Shown piece after piece: positions 33,069 through 40,553 of a DNA stretch of 64,000 bases. A program made the translations under genes and the position numbers. The stretch is from the NCBI RefSeq assembly GCF_018966525.1, contig NZ_CP076607.1:3224001-3288000 (forward strand), written 5' to 3'. Source of the DNA: Paenibacillus sophorae. GTDB taxonomy: Bacteria > Bacillota > Bacilli > Paenibacillales > Paenibacillaceae. How positions within the stretch are numbered: the stretch's first letter is position 1; each line of letters begins with the position of its first letter. The notes beneath the pieces were generated by a model that saw only the letters and a list, made by a program, of their open reading frames with translations, made no database searches and was not told the origin of the DNA.

Positions 33069-34268
33069 TTAAAGCACATCTGCAAGACATTCGGCTGCAA
33101 CTTCTTGCATCTCTGGTAGCATGTGTGAATAAGTATCAAGTGTAATCTTAACCGAAGAATGCCCCAATCGTTCAGAAACAACTTTAGGATGTACGTTCTT
33201 GGTTAAAAGAAGGGTGGCCTGTGTATGTCGGAGTTCATGAAATGTAATCTTCGGAACATCAATTTCCTTTAATAAGCTGTTGTAAGCCCTAGACAAATTT
33301 CTGGGTGTACATGGTGTACCGAATACTGTACAAAAAACTAAATCATGGTCGCGATATTGTCGTCCATTATAAAAACTTTTTCCTGCTGCTTTTTTTTCAG
33401 CTACTTTAGTTTCAATCTGTTTTCTTTCCAGTTGTTGCATATTATAGTGTTTAATTAATGTATTCATTGTTTTTACATCTAATTTGACTGGTCTAACACT
33501 ACTATCAGTCTTGGCTCCATCCTTTAATGTTTTGCCATCATGAGTAATAGTTTGTTGGACTCGAATAACACTTTTTTCAAAATCAACATCTTTCCAACGC
33601 AGACCCAACACTTCAGCCTGACGTAATCCAGTCATCAAAGTAAATCGGAATGCCAAACTATACCTACTTTTTCCCTCTGTTTCTTCAACAAATTTTCTGA
33701 TTTGCGCTTGGTTCCAGACGGTGGATTTAGTTTTTTGATTTGCTGGTTTATTGATAATCTTTTTAGATGGGTTCTCTTTTAACTTCTTCATCGTAACGGC
33801 ATCATTCAATGACGTATTAATAATTGAGTAAATCTTTTTAATGGTGTTTGGTGACAAAGAAGATTCTTTTGGTTTTTTCTTGCCTATTACTATCTTTTTT
33901 TCCTTTAACATTTGAATATAGTCTTGAATCATGATGATTGTTAGATTTGCCAATGGTGTTTCTGCAATTAGTGATCCTAAGACATGATTCCTAATATAAC
34001 TGTCATACATTTCTTTTGTTGATCCTGCAAGTGACTTTATAGGCAACCATTGATCAAGCAAATATACGCCGAACTTTGTTTTAGAGGGATCTACGTATGT
34101 TCCTTCATAGTATTCACTCTCAGCTTTAACCATTGCAGCCTTCGCTTCTTTTTCAGTAAAAAATCCCTTCTTCCTAATCACATTCCTTTTCCCATTTGGT
34201 TTCTTTCCTGCTTCAAACTCATACCACCATTTATTCTTCTTTTTTGATTCGTCTTTATATACTGGCAT
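33069..34268 (-). CDS. int: Tyrosine recombinase, phage integrase (Tn916/ICE type)
   Basis: A 399-residue site-specific recombinase. The N-terminal arm-binding region (KKKNKWWYEFEAGKKPNGKRNVIRKKGF) is followed by a core-binding domain and the catalytic domain with TGLRQAEVLGLRW (Arg), HELRHTQATLLL (His-x-x-Arg) and LGHSSVKITLDTYSHM (His and nucleophilic Tyr). The start at 34268 was chosen because AGGAGGTGG lies 5 bp upstream. It ends 170 bp from the tRNA-type repeat, consistent with integration there. Confidence 0.93.
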   Translation of the reverse strand: MPVYKDESKKKNKWWYEFEAGKKPNGKRNVIRKKGFFTEKEAKAAMVKAESEYYEGTYVDPSKTKFGVYLLDQWLPIKSLAGSTKEMYDSYIRNHVLGSLIAETPLANLTIIMIQDYIQMLKEKKIVIGKKKPKESSLSPNTIKKIYSIINTSLNDAVTMKKLKENPSKKIINKPANQKTKSTVWNQAQIRKFVEETEGKSRYSLAFRFTLMTGLRQAEVLGLRWKDVDFEKSVIRVQQTITHDGKTLKDGAKTDSSVRPVKLDVKTMNTLIKHYNMQQLERKQIETKVAEKKAAGKSFYNGRQYRDHDLVFCTVFGTPCTPRNLSRAYNSLLKEIDVPKITFHELRHTQATLLLTKNVHPKVVSERLGHSSVKITLDTYSHMLPEMQEVAAECLADVL

Positions 34269-34609
34269 GATGCCACCTCCTATTAATTTACAATAAGAGG
34301 GTAGGGTTATCATCCATATCTCACTCTTATTATAGTCGAAAACTAATTACTTTGTGAACTTCATCAAATATAGAATATATTGTAATATTAATTATGTATT
34401 TTTATCTTATAAACGCCATGTTATCATTATTTTTGTTTATATACAATAACTATTTTTATCTTTTAAAGGGTGATTATAGACTGATGATCATGTTCGGAAT
34501 GGAATAGAATATCAACAGGGATTTAATGTTAATTATTGTATATACTTAACGCTATAATAATTCAAATATGAATGGTATAATCTCCCCAAAAACAACAAGG
34601 GAACGGATT
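34269..34609. other. AT-rich noncoding region upstream of the integrase
   Basis: No gene is visible. Two copies of the 10-mer TATTTTTATC lie at 34397-34406 and 34451-34460, part of a motif that recurs in other intergenic parts of the prophage. Promoters for the integrase and for the small gene at 34610 should lie here. Confidence 0.5.
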
Positions 34610-34711
34610 ATGAAGGAAAGAAAACCGAAGTGGTGGGAATGGGTTTTGGCTATATTAGGATTTGGATTAGCTTGCTACGTGGCTTACTTAAAAGGAAAAT
34701 ATTTGTGGTAA
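34610..34711 (+). CDS. Small membrane protein, 33 residues
   Basis: MKERKPKWWEWVLAILGFG... has a charged, Trp-rich start, one hydrophobic helix (residues about 11-26) and a basic tail KGKYLW. AAGGGAACGG may be its ribosome-binding site, and a terminator follows within 5 bp. A single-helix phage membrane peptide of unknown role; too short for confident gene calling. Confidence 0.5.
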   Translation: MKERKPKWWEWVLAILGFGLACYVAYLKGKYLW

Positions 34712-34715
34712 AATA

Positions 34716-34759
34716 AAAAGACGCATTTAAGTGATTAATATCGCTTTTACGTCTTTTTT
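34716..34759. terminator. Bidirectional terminator
   Basis: AAAAGACG and CGTCTTTT arms with A and T flanks separate the small plus-strand gene from the minus-strand XRE gene. Confidence 0.75.
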
Positions 34760-34765
34760 AATATG

Positions 34766-35155
34766 TTATTCTTTTTCTATAATTTCCAAGGCATCAACAA
34801 GTGGTTTCAGTTCTAATAATTTTTTATAGAGCATAAGTAAATCGTTATACTGTTTCATTTCAAATTCTCTTTTAATTCTTTGTTCTTCTGTCGCTGGCTC
34901 AAATTCTTTTCCTGTTAATAGCCAATCGCATGAAACATTGAAAAATTTTGCAAGTGCTATTATCAGATCAGATGTGGGCTTATTTTTGTCATTCTCAAGG
35001 TTGCTAATAGTCGAGGGATTAATTTGTTTAAAATCTAATGTTTCTTTTCCTTGATCATCAAAAACAGGAATGTAAATCTTAGTTGCTAATTCAGCCATTG
35101 TTAAATTGTGTTGTTTTCTTAATGTTCTTAAACGTTTCCCTAGTGTATCGGTCAA
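34766..35155 (-). CDS. XRE-family repressor (CI-like)
   Basis: A 129-residue regulator. The N-terminal HTH_XRE domain (LGKRLRTLRKQHNLTMAELATKIYI ... INPSTISNLENDKNKPTSDLIIALAKFFNVSCDWLLTGKE) carries an insertion of about 12 residues between helices 2 and 3. The C-terminal 45 residues are charged and probably form a dimerising coiled coil (REFEMKQYNDLLMLYKKLLELKPLVDALEIIEKE). It lacks an autocleavage protease domain. Its position beside the integrase and inverted-repeat operators suggests a lysogeny repressor. Confidence 0.88.
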   Translation of the reverse strand: MTDTLGKRLRTLRKQHNLTMAELATKIYIPVFDDQGKETLDFKQINPSTISNLENDKNKPTSDLIIALAKFFNVSCDWLLTGKEFEPATEEQRIKREFEMKQYNDLLMLYKKLLELKPLVDALEIIEKE

Positions 35156-35207
35156 AGTGATAGCACCTCAATATTGAGTTTTCTTATATTATATCACATA
35201 ACAACGG

Positions 35208-35273
35208 ATTATATTCAGTATAATGATTATTTTCAATAAAATGAGTTGACATACTGAATATAATCATTATAAT
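35208..35273. promoter_or_regulatory. Inverted operator pair and promoter between the XRE genes
   Basis: ATTATATTCAGTAT (35208-35221) and its exact reverse complement ATACTGAATATAAT (35251-35264) lie 29 bp apart. The second overlaps a plus-strand promoter, TTGACA (35246-35251), 16 bp, TATAAT (35268-35273). A third weaker half (TATATTGAAT) follows. The layout fits repressor operators, although the promoter points into the 3' end of the minus-strand gene that follows. Confidence 0.65.
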
Positions 35274-35328
35274 AAAGTTATATTGAATTTACTCAATAAA
35301 TTTGAGAGGGGAATAGAAAATATATAAT

Positions 35329-35622
35329 TTATTCATTTGTTCTGATAATACGTTTTAGATGCGGTTGTTCTTCTAGCTTATTATTTTGTAGGACGTAACT
35401 TGATTCCTCTGTGATCATATCATCGGGATAGTAATCAATGATATCAGTCAAGGAGCAATTAAATACTTTACAAATTTTATCAAGCCATTCAACTTCAATA
35501 CGCTTTATCTCTTCATTGTAAAGTAATCCTACAGTTGCTTGTCTAATGCCAGTTGCTTCAGCTAAGTCTTTACGTGACATTTTATGTTTACCAAGCATTT
35601 CTGCAATTTTAATTTTTATCAT
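35329..35622 (-). CDS. XRE-family HTH regulator (Cro-like)
   Basis: A 97-residue regulator: IKIKIAEMLGKHKMSRKDLAEATGIRQATVGLLYNEEIKRIEVEWLDKICKVFNCSLTDIIDYYPD is a Cro/C1-type HTH (YozG-like). About 30 further residues have no obvious fold. Upstream on the minus strand lies a TATAAT at about 35670 and a tandem GGTTACTAT repeat, possibly its own operator. It is encoded on the same strand as the neighbouring CI-like repressor. Confidence 0.85.
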   Translation of the reverse strand: MIKIKIAEMLGKHKMSRKDLAEATGIRQATVGLLYNEEIKRIEVEWLDKICKVFNCSLTDIIDYYPDDMITEESSYVLQNNKLEEQPHLKRIIRTNE

Positions 35623-35720
35623 TTTTTACCTCATTTCGGTGAAGTGGTTACTATGGTTACTATTGATACCATTATAATTCACAACGCAACTTAATTCCAA
35701 TAAAATAAATAAAATTTCAC

Positions 35721-35777
35721 TTAGAGTAATTAAATTTTGTTTAGGGTATTTACAAATTTTCTTAAGAGTAATATAAT
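35721..35777 (+). promoter_or_regulatory. Promoter with three phased direct repeats before the early gene block
   Basis: TTTACA (35749-35754) and TATAAT (35772-35777), 17-bp spacer. Three similar 10-mers, TTAGAGTAAT (35721), TTAGGGTATT (35741) and TAAGAGTAAT (35763), follow each other at 20 and 22 bp, so on one face of the helix. Confidence 0.6.
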
Positions 35778-35817
35778 TGCATTAGGCGAAATAAACCACA
35801 CATAAAGGAGTGTAAAA

Positions 35818-36345
35818 ATGTCAACGTTCAGCATTAGCAATCAATCATCATGCGAATGCATTATCCCTAAGTTACTTCCTGATATAACCTCTATGACAAC
35901 TGTTCAACCAGTATTACCGGAAATCACTTTGTATTATGCTGCTGGAGCAACAGATAGGCTGTCAGATAGGGGGAACACGGTATATAACGAATACATATTC
36001 CAGACAATCGAAGAAGCAAATCAATCAGGCTTAGATTATGACATTGCAACGTGGACAAATATTAATGATGCAGCTAATGGAGGAAATGCCTATAAAGATG
36101 TAATCATTTGCACTCCACAGGGTAAGTTCGTGTGGCATGTTGAATATGAAGAGGATGTAACTGGAGAATTGATTGAAAATGACTCTATGTACCGTGCCGT
36201 AGGCGCTCCAGAGCGTTTTAGTGAGGCTGTAGAGTATCATTTGTTCTGGAACAAGGGATCTGAGCTTGTGGAGATTACTAATGAGAAAGGAGTGTACAAA
36301 GCATTCATTGAAAATGTAAATGGAGATACTGTAACAATTCAATAA
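35818..36345 (+). CDS. Uncharacterised prophage protein
   Basis: A 175-residue acidic protein of unrecognised family. After a Cys- and Ser-rich start (SNQSSCECIIPKLLPD), the middle (YYAAGATDRLSDRGNTVYNEYIFQTIEEANQSGLDYDIATW) and the C-terminus (KAFIENVNGDTVTIQ) look like beta-rich folds. No membrane segment. AAAGGAG precedes the ATG. It is the first gene behind a regulated promoter and heads a block of four or five similar small genes, a typical early or host-takeover cluster. Confidence 0.75.
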   Translation: MSTFSISNQSSCECIIPKLLPDITSMTTVQPVLPEITLYYAAGATDRLSDRGNTVYNEYIFQTIEEANQSGLDYDIATWTNINDAANGGNAYKDVIICTPQGKFVWHVEYEEDVTGELIENDSMYRAVGAPERFSEAVEYHLFWNKGSELVEITNEKGVYKAFIENVNGDTVTIQ

Positions 36346-36415
36346 TTCATATAACAACGGAAATTCTTCAATGACGGTATGCCGTACATTCGATTTATAA
36401 AGGGAGATAATAATA

Positions 36416-36970
36416 ATGGAATTTGCAGGAATTAAAAAAACTTTAACTAGTGATGACTACATTGCGAAAGCAAATGAGTATGATTTGGGAAAACTCAAAG
36501 AAGAGTTTCAAGTAAGTTGCTTTTCTGAAACTGAACTTAAAATGTACAACCACATCTGCGGATTTCAAAAAGTATGCAAGGAAAAATACAGCCTGAATAA
36601 AGTTTATGAATTGTTGTCACTTGCAAAATGCATCAATATGAATCAGTGCGAAGCAGATTCTTTTATTGAGTGGATTGAAAAGGTTGAAGTAAATGATCTT
36701 CAGAACGTTCATAGGGCTGAAGCCATATTAAAAGGAATGAGAAGCAAAAAACAACGAAATCATCTTGTTTCATATGAGGAACTCGACTATGCAATTGTAA
36801 ATGAGGATATAAAGCTGCTCAATGAAATCTTCATGACAAGTGCTCCATTTAAAATAACTGAGTTTAACTTCAGACGAATTGATAAAAATAGATTTGCTGA
36901 ACGGTATTTCGACGCACTCAAGAATACTTACGGATATGTTTCCTTTGGTAGTGTAGCACAAGCGCAATAA
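36416..36970 (+). CDS. Uncharacterised prophage protein
   Basis: A 184-residue soluble, mainly helical protein with several Cys (SCFSETELKMYNHICGFQKVCKEKY). I do not recognise it. It lies 70 bp after the preceding gene, with GGGAG upstream of its ATG, and belongs to the early block. A moderately basic segment (LKGMRSKKQRNH) mid-protein could contact nucleic acid, but this is only a composition argument. Confidence 0.75.
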   Translation: MEFAGIKKTLTSDDYIAKANEYDLGKLKEEFQVSCFSETELKMYNHICGFQKVCKEKYSLNKVYELLSLAKCINMNQCEADSFIEWIEKVEVNDLQNVHRAEAILKGMRSKKQRNHLVSYEELDYAIVNEDIKLLNEIFMTSAPFKITEFNFRRIDKNRFAERYFDALKNTYGYVSFGSVAQAQ

Positions 36971-37040
36971 ATCTTTCCAAGCATAGACTTAGCATCAATG
37001 ATAGTGTGCTATCTAATCCAAATAAAAGGGAGTTTTTATA

Positions 37041-37697
37041 ATGAAAACTATGTACAGAGAAAAGACAATCATTGTTCCCATCGAAGAGAAACTTACCTAT
37101 CAATTTAGAAATCTGACCCAGGTAGAACTTGAATTATTAAAAGACTGTTCCTACAAGATTTATCTATGGGAAAGTAAAGTTGCGTACGACAGACAAATCG
37201 AAAATCAAAAAAATAATAAACATATCGTTAAAAATTACGAGCATATGGAAGTTCCGACTGATTGCTACTTTATAGGCTTTCTAGTTGAACAAGATTCTAC
37301 ACTCGAAGAAGAATTTAAAAAATCTTGTTCAACTCTCAATTTCGATGACTATTCACATGAGATATTTGTACCTACCGTTAAAGAAATGATTGCATTTTTT
37401 AATGATCGTACACTATACCATAGTAGGGTGGCTAAATATCCAGAATTTCCAATTCAAACGTTGGAGGGGTTGGTTATCCTTAGTAACAATTACTATATTA
37501 ATATTACTCAAACTACCGAACGATGCACTTCTTCGACAGAAACGATTGATGATATTATTGATATAAATAAGTTATTAAGACAAAAAAATGAAGACGAAAC
37601 TACCAGAAATGAGAGAGAGTTTCTTTTGAAAACGGCAAAAAAAAGACTAGACAAAATGAGCTTTGCTGAACTAAAAGGTAAGGTGCAATATTTGTAA
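37041..37697 (+). CDS. Uncharacterised prophage protein
   Basis: A 218-residue charged protein, unknown family. The first half includes YREKTIIVPIEEKLTYQFRNLTQVELELLKDCSYKIYLWESKVAYDRQIE; the C-terminus is rich in Lys, Glu and Asp (RQKNEDETTRNEREFLLKTAKKRLDKMSFAELKGKVQYL) and probably a long helix. AAAGGGAG is its ribosome-binding site. Member of the same plus-strand early operon. Confidence 0.75.
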   Translation: MKTMYREKTIIVPIEEKLTYQFRNLTQVELELLKDCSYKIYLWESKVAYDRQIENQKNNKHIVKNYEHMEVPTDCYFIGFLVEQDSTLEEEFKKSCSTLNFDDYSHEIFVPTVKEMIAFFNDRTLYHSRVAKYPEFPIQTLEGLVILSNNYYINITQTTERCTSSTETIDDIIDINKLLRQKNEDETTRNEREFLLKTAKKRLDKMSFAELKGKVQYL

Positions 37698-37742
37698 TAG
37701 GTTGTATATAAAATAAAAATAAATATATGAGGAGAAATGATA

Positions 37743-38294
37743 ATGACTGCAAATAATCCGCGAACACCACACATATATCAACCGGAGCAAGTGAACTACA
37801 CTGTGGGAACTGAATTTTTTGACCTTTTTGATGACACGGATGATTACCCTCGAAATCTTGCTGAAACAGGCGTACCGATAAATACATGTTTTGATTGTGT
37901 AGGGTATGATTATTTGGATGTAACACTGAAATACACAAAAGTATTCTATGCAGCAATGATTGAACACTACGATAAAAGAACAGCAGAACAAAAAGAAGCA
38001 ATTTATAACGATATCATTAATAAAGAATACAGATATCAGCAATATTATGATATTGTCGAAGATCATGTTGTATTTTTGTCTGAATCAAAGAACTCTTACT
38101 GGATATTCTACTATGATCCAGATGTTTCGGATTGTCTTATTGGTAGAGTTGAAAAATCTCGTATTTCAAAAGAAGAATTCAAATCTAAGTATATTAAACA
38201 TCTAGAATCAAAAAAACATAAGGAATCATACTGTGAGTTACCACTTAATAAATATGCGTTTACTTGGTACAGAGAAGAGAAAGAAAGCGAATGA
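37743..38294 (+). CDS. Uncharacterised prophage protein
   Basis: A 183-residue acidic protein rich in Tyr and Asp (EQVNYTVGTEFFDLFDDTDDYPRN; YDIVEDHVVFLSESKNSYWIFYYDPDVSDCLIGRV). No family recognised. The ATG at 37743 has GAGGAG 8 bp upstream; the ATG at 37737 is too close. The stop overlaps the start of the next gene (ATGA), so the two are translationally coupled and may act together. The motif AAATAAAAATAAATA (37711-37725) lies just in front of it. Confidence 0.75.
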   Translation: MTANNPRTPHIYQPEQVNYTVGTEFFDLFDDTDDYPRNLAETGVPINTCFDCVGYDYLDVTLKYTKVFYAAMIEHYDKRTAEQKEAIYNDIINKEYRYQQYYDIVEDHVVFLSESKNSYWIFYYDPDVSDCLIGRVEKSRISKEEFKSKYIKHLESKKHKESYCELPLNKYAFTWYREEKESE

Positions 38295-38773
38295 AGCCAG
38301 CAATCGGAACAAAAGTAATCCCACACTCAAAAACAGTCACCAATATGAAAGGCTTAGATAAATGTGAGTACTGGGCTGATGCTATTAATCAAGGACAGGG
38401 CTTTCTCTATATCGTTGACTATGACCGGAATGATTACGTGCTGAGCAATGAACCGCCAAAGGGATATGACCATGAAGAGGATTACGAGTGGAATGTAATT
38501 CATGGATATCATCATAGTTATCGTGGAACTGGCAATCTGTATAAGGAAACCGATATAACGGTGATAAAAGAAATAACTGGTTTAAACATATTTCAAGCTC
38601 TGCAACATATCAAGGAAGGTGGGAAAATGATTTCTGCCTTAAATAAAGAGTATGGCTATGAAGATTTAGACATACGTTGGATTGGCCCAACTGCATGCAA
38701 TTTCCGAACACTTGGCATGTCAGAGAAATATGAACAAAAGAAAGAACGAAAGTGGAGAGTTTTCAATATTTAA
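38291..38773 (+). CDS. Uncharacterised prophage protein
   Basis: A 160-residue protein, unknown family. It starts MKPAIGTKVIPHSKTV and contains WADAINQGQGFLYIVDYDRNDYVLSN and DYEWNVIHGYHHSYRGTGNLYKE, an aromatic and His-rich middle. The start at 38291 overlaps the stop of the upstream gene by one base group (ATGA) and is preferred to the longer frame from 38264. Confidence 0.72.
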   Translation: MKPAIGTKVIPHSKTVTNMKGLDKCEYWADAINQGQGFLYIVDYDRNDYVLSNEPPKGYDHEEDYEWNVIHGYHHSYRGTGNLYKETDITVIKEITGLNIFQALQHIKEGGKMISALNKEYGYEDLDIRWIGPTACNFRTLGMSEKYEQKKERKWRVFNI

Positions 38774-38809
38774 TAATAAATATCTAAAAATTGAAGGAGA
38801 ATTGATTCA

Positions 38810-39068
38810 ATGACACAAACTTACGAAGATAAAACGGTTGATCCAAGAGTAATCCAAGATATTAATGTTAGAGTATTTTTTTAATAACGGCGTGAAATGG
38901 TCATTTTATCATATCCTCCACAAACATAAGCATGCGATTCAATTGTTTAAGGATGGAATGCTATGGGGCGTCGAAGATTGTGAGTTCTCAGAGGACGCAG
39001 AAAAGAAGATTGATATCATTGTTAAGGTGCTGAGTAATGATTTTAAGTATCTACATTCAAATAGCTAA
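38810..39068 (+). pseudogene. Small prophage gene interrupted in a 7-T run
   Basis: From the ATG at 38810 (behind GAAGGAG) the frame reads MTQTYEDKTVDPRVIQDINVRVFF and stops at 38884. In the next frame the sequence continues NNGVKWSFYHILHKHKHAIQLFKDGMLWGVEDCEFSEDAEKKID to 39068. With six instead of seven T at 38876-38882 both parts make one protein of about 85 residues. It is either a mutated gene, a slippage site, or a sequencing error. Confidence 0.6.
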
Positions 39069-39242
39069 TATATACATCAATGGCTGTGTGCAGCTAAATA
39101 ATAAATTAATGATACATAATTTTATTGTAGGAACGGTTATAGGACTTTTAATCCAAACTATCCAAGCCTTATGATATTTTACCTATTCATTTTGCGTAGT
39201 CATGTAATATAATGGTAATCAAAATCTATCAATAGACGGACG

Positions 39243-39881
39243 GTGCTGAAAAATATGTCGTTAGAACCAATTTTATTCATGATTTTCTCATCCATCGAAA
39301 CATTTTCTCTTTACTTTATGATTATGTGCCTGTTTCGTTTCAAGTGGAAAAAACATGCTTGGCAAGCTTTATTTATAATTTTACCGCTCAACTTGCAAAG
39401 CTACCTTTTGCGAAATGATTTAGATATGGGGAATATCGCTTCATTGGTTCTTATCATTGTTTTTATTATATTTTTCACATCCGTCGTTAAGATGCCGATT
39501 ATCATTTCAATGATGGCTACAATCTTGGGATTCATCATTTTTGCATTAATTCAAAGTGCTTTTATGTTGAGCATTTTTGGTTCTCAGTCTGCTATCGAGA
39601 ACAGTCACATTAATGGATATCTCCTTCAATTAATAACAGCAACATTCAACTTTCTATTTTTTTACTTCATATATTTAAAAGGAAAGGGATTTACGTTTGA
39701 TATCGAAAAATTAAGATTCAAAATAGAAGATATTATTTTACTTGTTCTTATTATCGCGTTTTTGTTGGGTATATCAGTACTATTGTATTTTAAAGAAATT
39801 TATCTACACATTTTATTTTTTGTACCAATATCGGCATTTCTTTTATATTATTCACGGAAACGGGAGCATGAAAATGATTGA
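39243..39881 (+). CDS. AgrC-like membrane sensor domain without kinase
   Basis: A 212-residue protein that is almost wholly hydrophobic, with six or seven predicted membrane helices (about residues 8-28, 38-54, 64-80, 85-108, 128-145, 162-182, 188-204) and a short basic end SRKREHEND. This resembles the membrane sensor half of AgrC-type receptors, but it stops where the kinase would begin. It overlaps agrB by 8 bases, so both are made together. Starts GTG 39243 or ATG 39255 (weak ribosome-binding site). Probably the peptide receptor or an accessory factor; the assignment rests on topology and context. Confidence 0.65.
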   Translation: MLKNMSLEPILFMIFSSIETFSLYFMIMCLFRFKWKKHAWQALFIILPLNLQSYLLRNDLDMGNIASLVLIIVFIIFFTSVVKMPIIISMMATILGFIIFALIQSAFMLSIFGSQSAIENSHINGYLLQLITATFNFLFFYFIYLKGKGFTFDIEKLRFKIEDIILLVLIIAFLLGISVLLYFKEIYLHILFFVPISAFLLYYSRKREHEND

Positions 39882-40398
39882 TAAAGCAGCTTTATATATA
39901 GCAACAGGAATTAAAAGAAGAATCCCAAATCATCCAGCGAGTGTTAATGTGTTAGCCTTTTCTCTTGGGTTTGTTATTAATACATTGTCGATCATCATTT
40001 TGTCATTGTTAATATCGTTGTTCACTAAACGAACAGATGAAATTACGGTTTTATTGATAGCATTTGCTTTATTAAGACAAGTTTCTGGAGGTTTCCATTT
40101 AAATTCTGGAGTTAAATGTGTCCTATTTACCAGCACTATATTTACTTTGGTTTCGCTATTTCAATTAAATGAGGTGGGAATTTTAATACTAAATATAATT
40201 AGCATGATTTTAATTCTCATTTATGCTCCAACGGATATAGAAAAACAAAGTAGAATCAAAAGAAAGTACTATCCATTGTTAAAAATTATTTCGGTTATTT
40301 TAATATCCACTAGTTTTTTTATATCAAGTAGTAGTCTAGCACTGGCATTTTTTCTTCAATCGTTAACTTTAATTCGCTTGAAAGGAGGTGATAAGTAA
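39874..40398 (+). CDS. agrB: AgrB-like peptide-processing membrane protease
   Basis: A 174-residue membrane enzyme that should cut the AgrD precursor and form its ring. RQVSGGFHLNSGVKC (residues 68-82) is the AgrB active-site motif: His75 and Cys82 are seven residues apart, as His77 and Cys84 of S. aureus AgrB. APTDIEKQSRIKRKYYP (about 114-130) matches another AgrB motif. Five or six membrane helices. The ATG at 39874 has GGGAG 7 bp upstream. Its stop overlaps the agrD start (TAATG). Confidence 0.9.
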   Translation: MIDKAALYIATGIKRRIPNHPASVNVLAFSLGFVINTLSIIILSLLISLFTKRTDEITVLLIAFALLRQVSGGFHLNSGVKCVLFTSTIFTLVSLFQLNEVGILILNIISMILILIYAPTDIEKQSRIKRKYYPLLKIISVILISTSFFISSSSLALAFFLQSLTLIRLKGGDK

Positions 40399-40541
40399 TG
40401 AAGAAACTTGCAAACAAAATGACAATTAAGGCGTTTGTGGGAGTAGCGACTATTTTATCTATTCTTGCAGTCTGTGTTGTTAGTACTGCTAGTGTAATTT
40501 ATGTTTATCAGGGCAATACGCCCAATGAACTACTTAAGTAA
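40398..40541 (+). CDS. agrD: AgrD-like cyclic lactone autoinducer precursor
   Basis: A 47-residue peptide not visible among longer frames. It begins MKKLANKMTIKAF (amphipathic leader), has a hydrophobic middle and ends STASVIYVYQGNTPNELLK. The acidic tail with Pro and ELL is typical. Aligned with AgrD of Listeria and S. aureus, the ring residue is Ser32, exactly ten residues before Pro42, giving a predicted five-residue ring SVIYV closed as a lactone. AAAGGAGG is a strong ribosome-binding site, and the start overlaps the agrB stop. Confidence 0.85.
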   Translation: MKKLANKMTIKAFVGVATILSILAVCVVSTASVIYVYQGNTPNELLK

Positions 40542-40553
40542 TGAGGTGTGAAT

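Noticed and set aside
36031..38066. Several minus-strand frames rich in Phe, Leu and Ile opposite the early genes
   Set aside because: They are antisense readings of AT-rich coding DNA and lack start signals.
39100..39242. LytTR binding repeats in front of the agr-like operon
   Set aside because: Only single weak matches (such as ACGGTTATA) were found, not a spaced direct pair, so autoregulation could not be supported from sequence.
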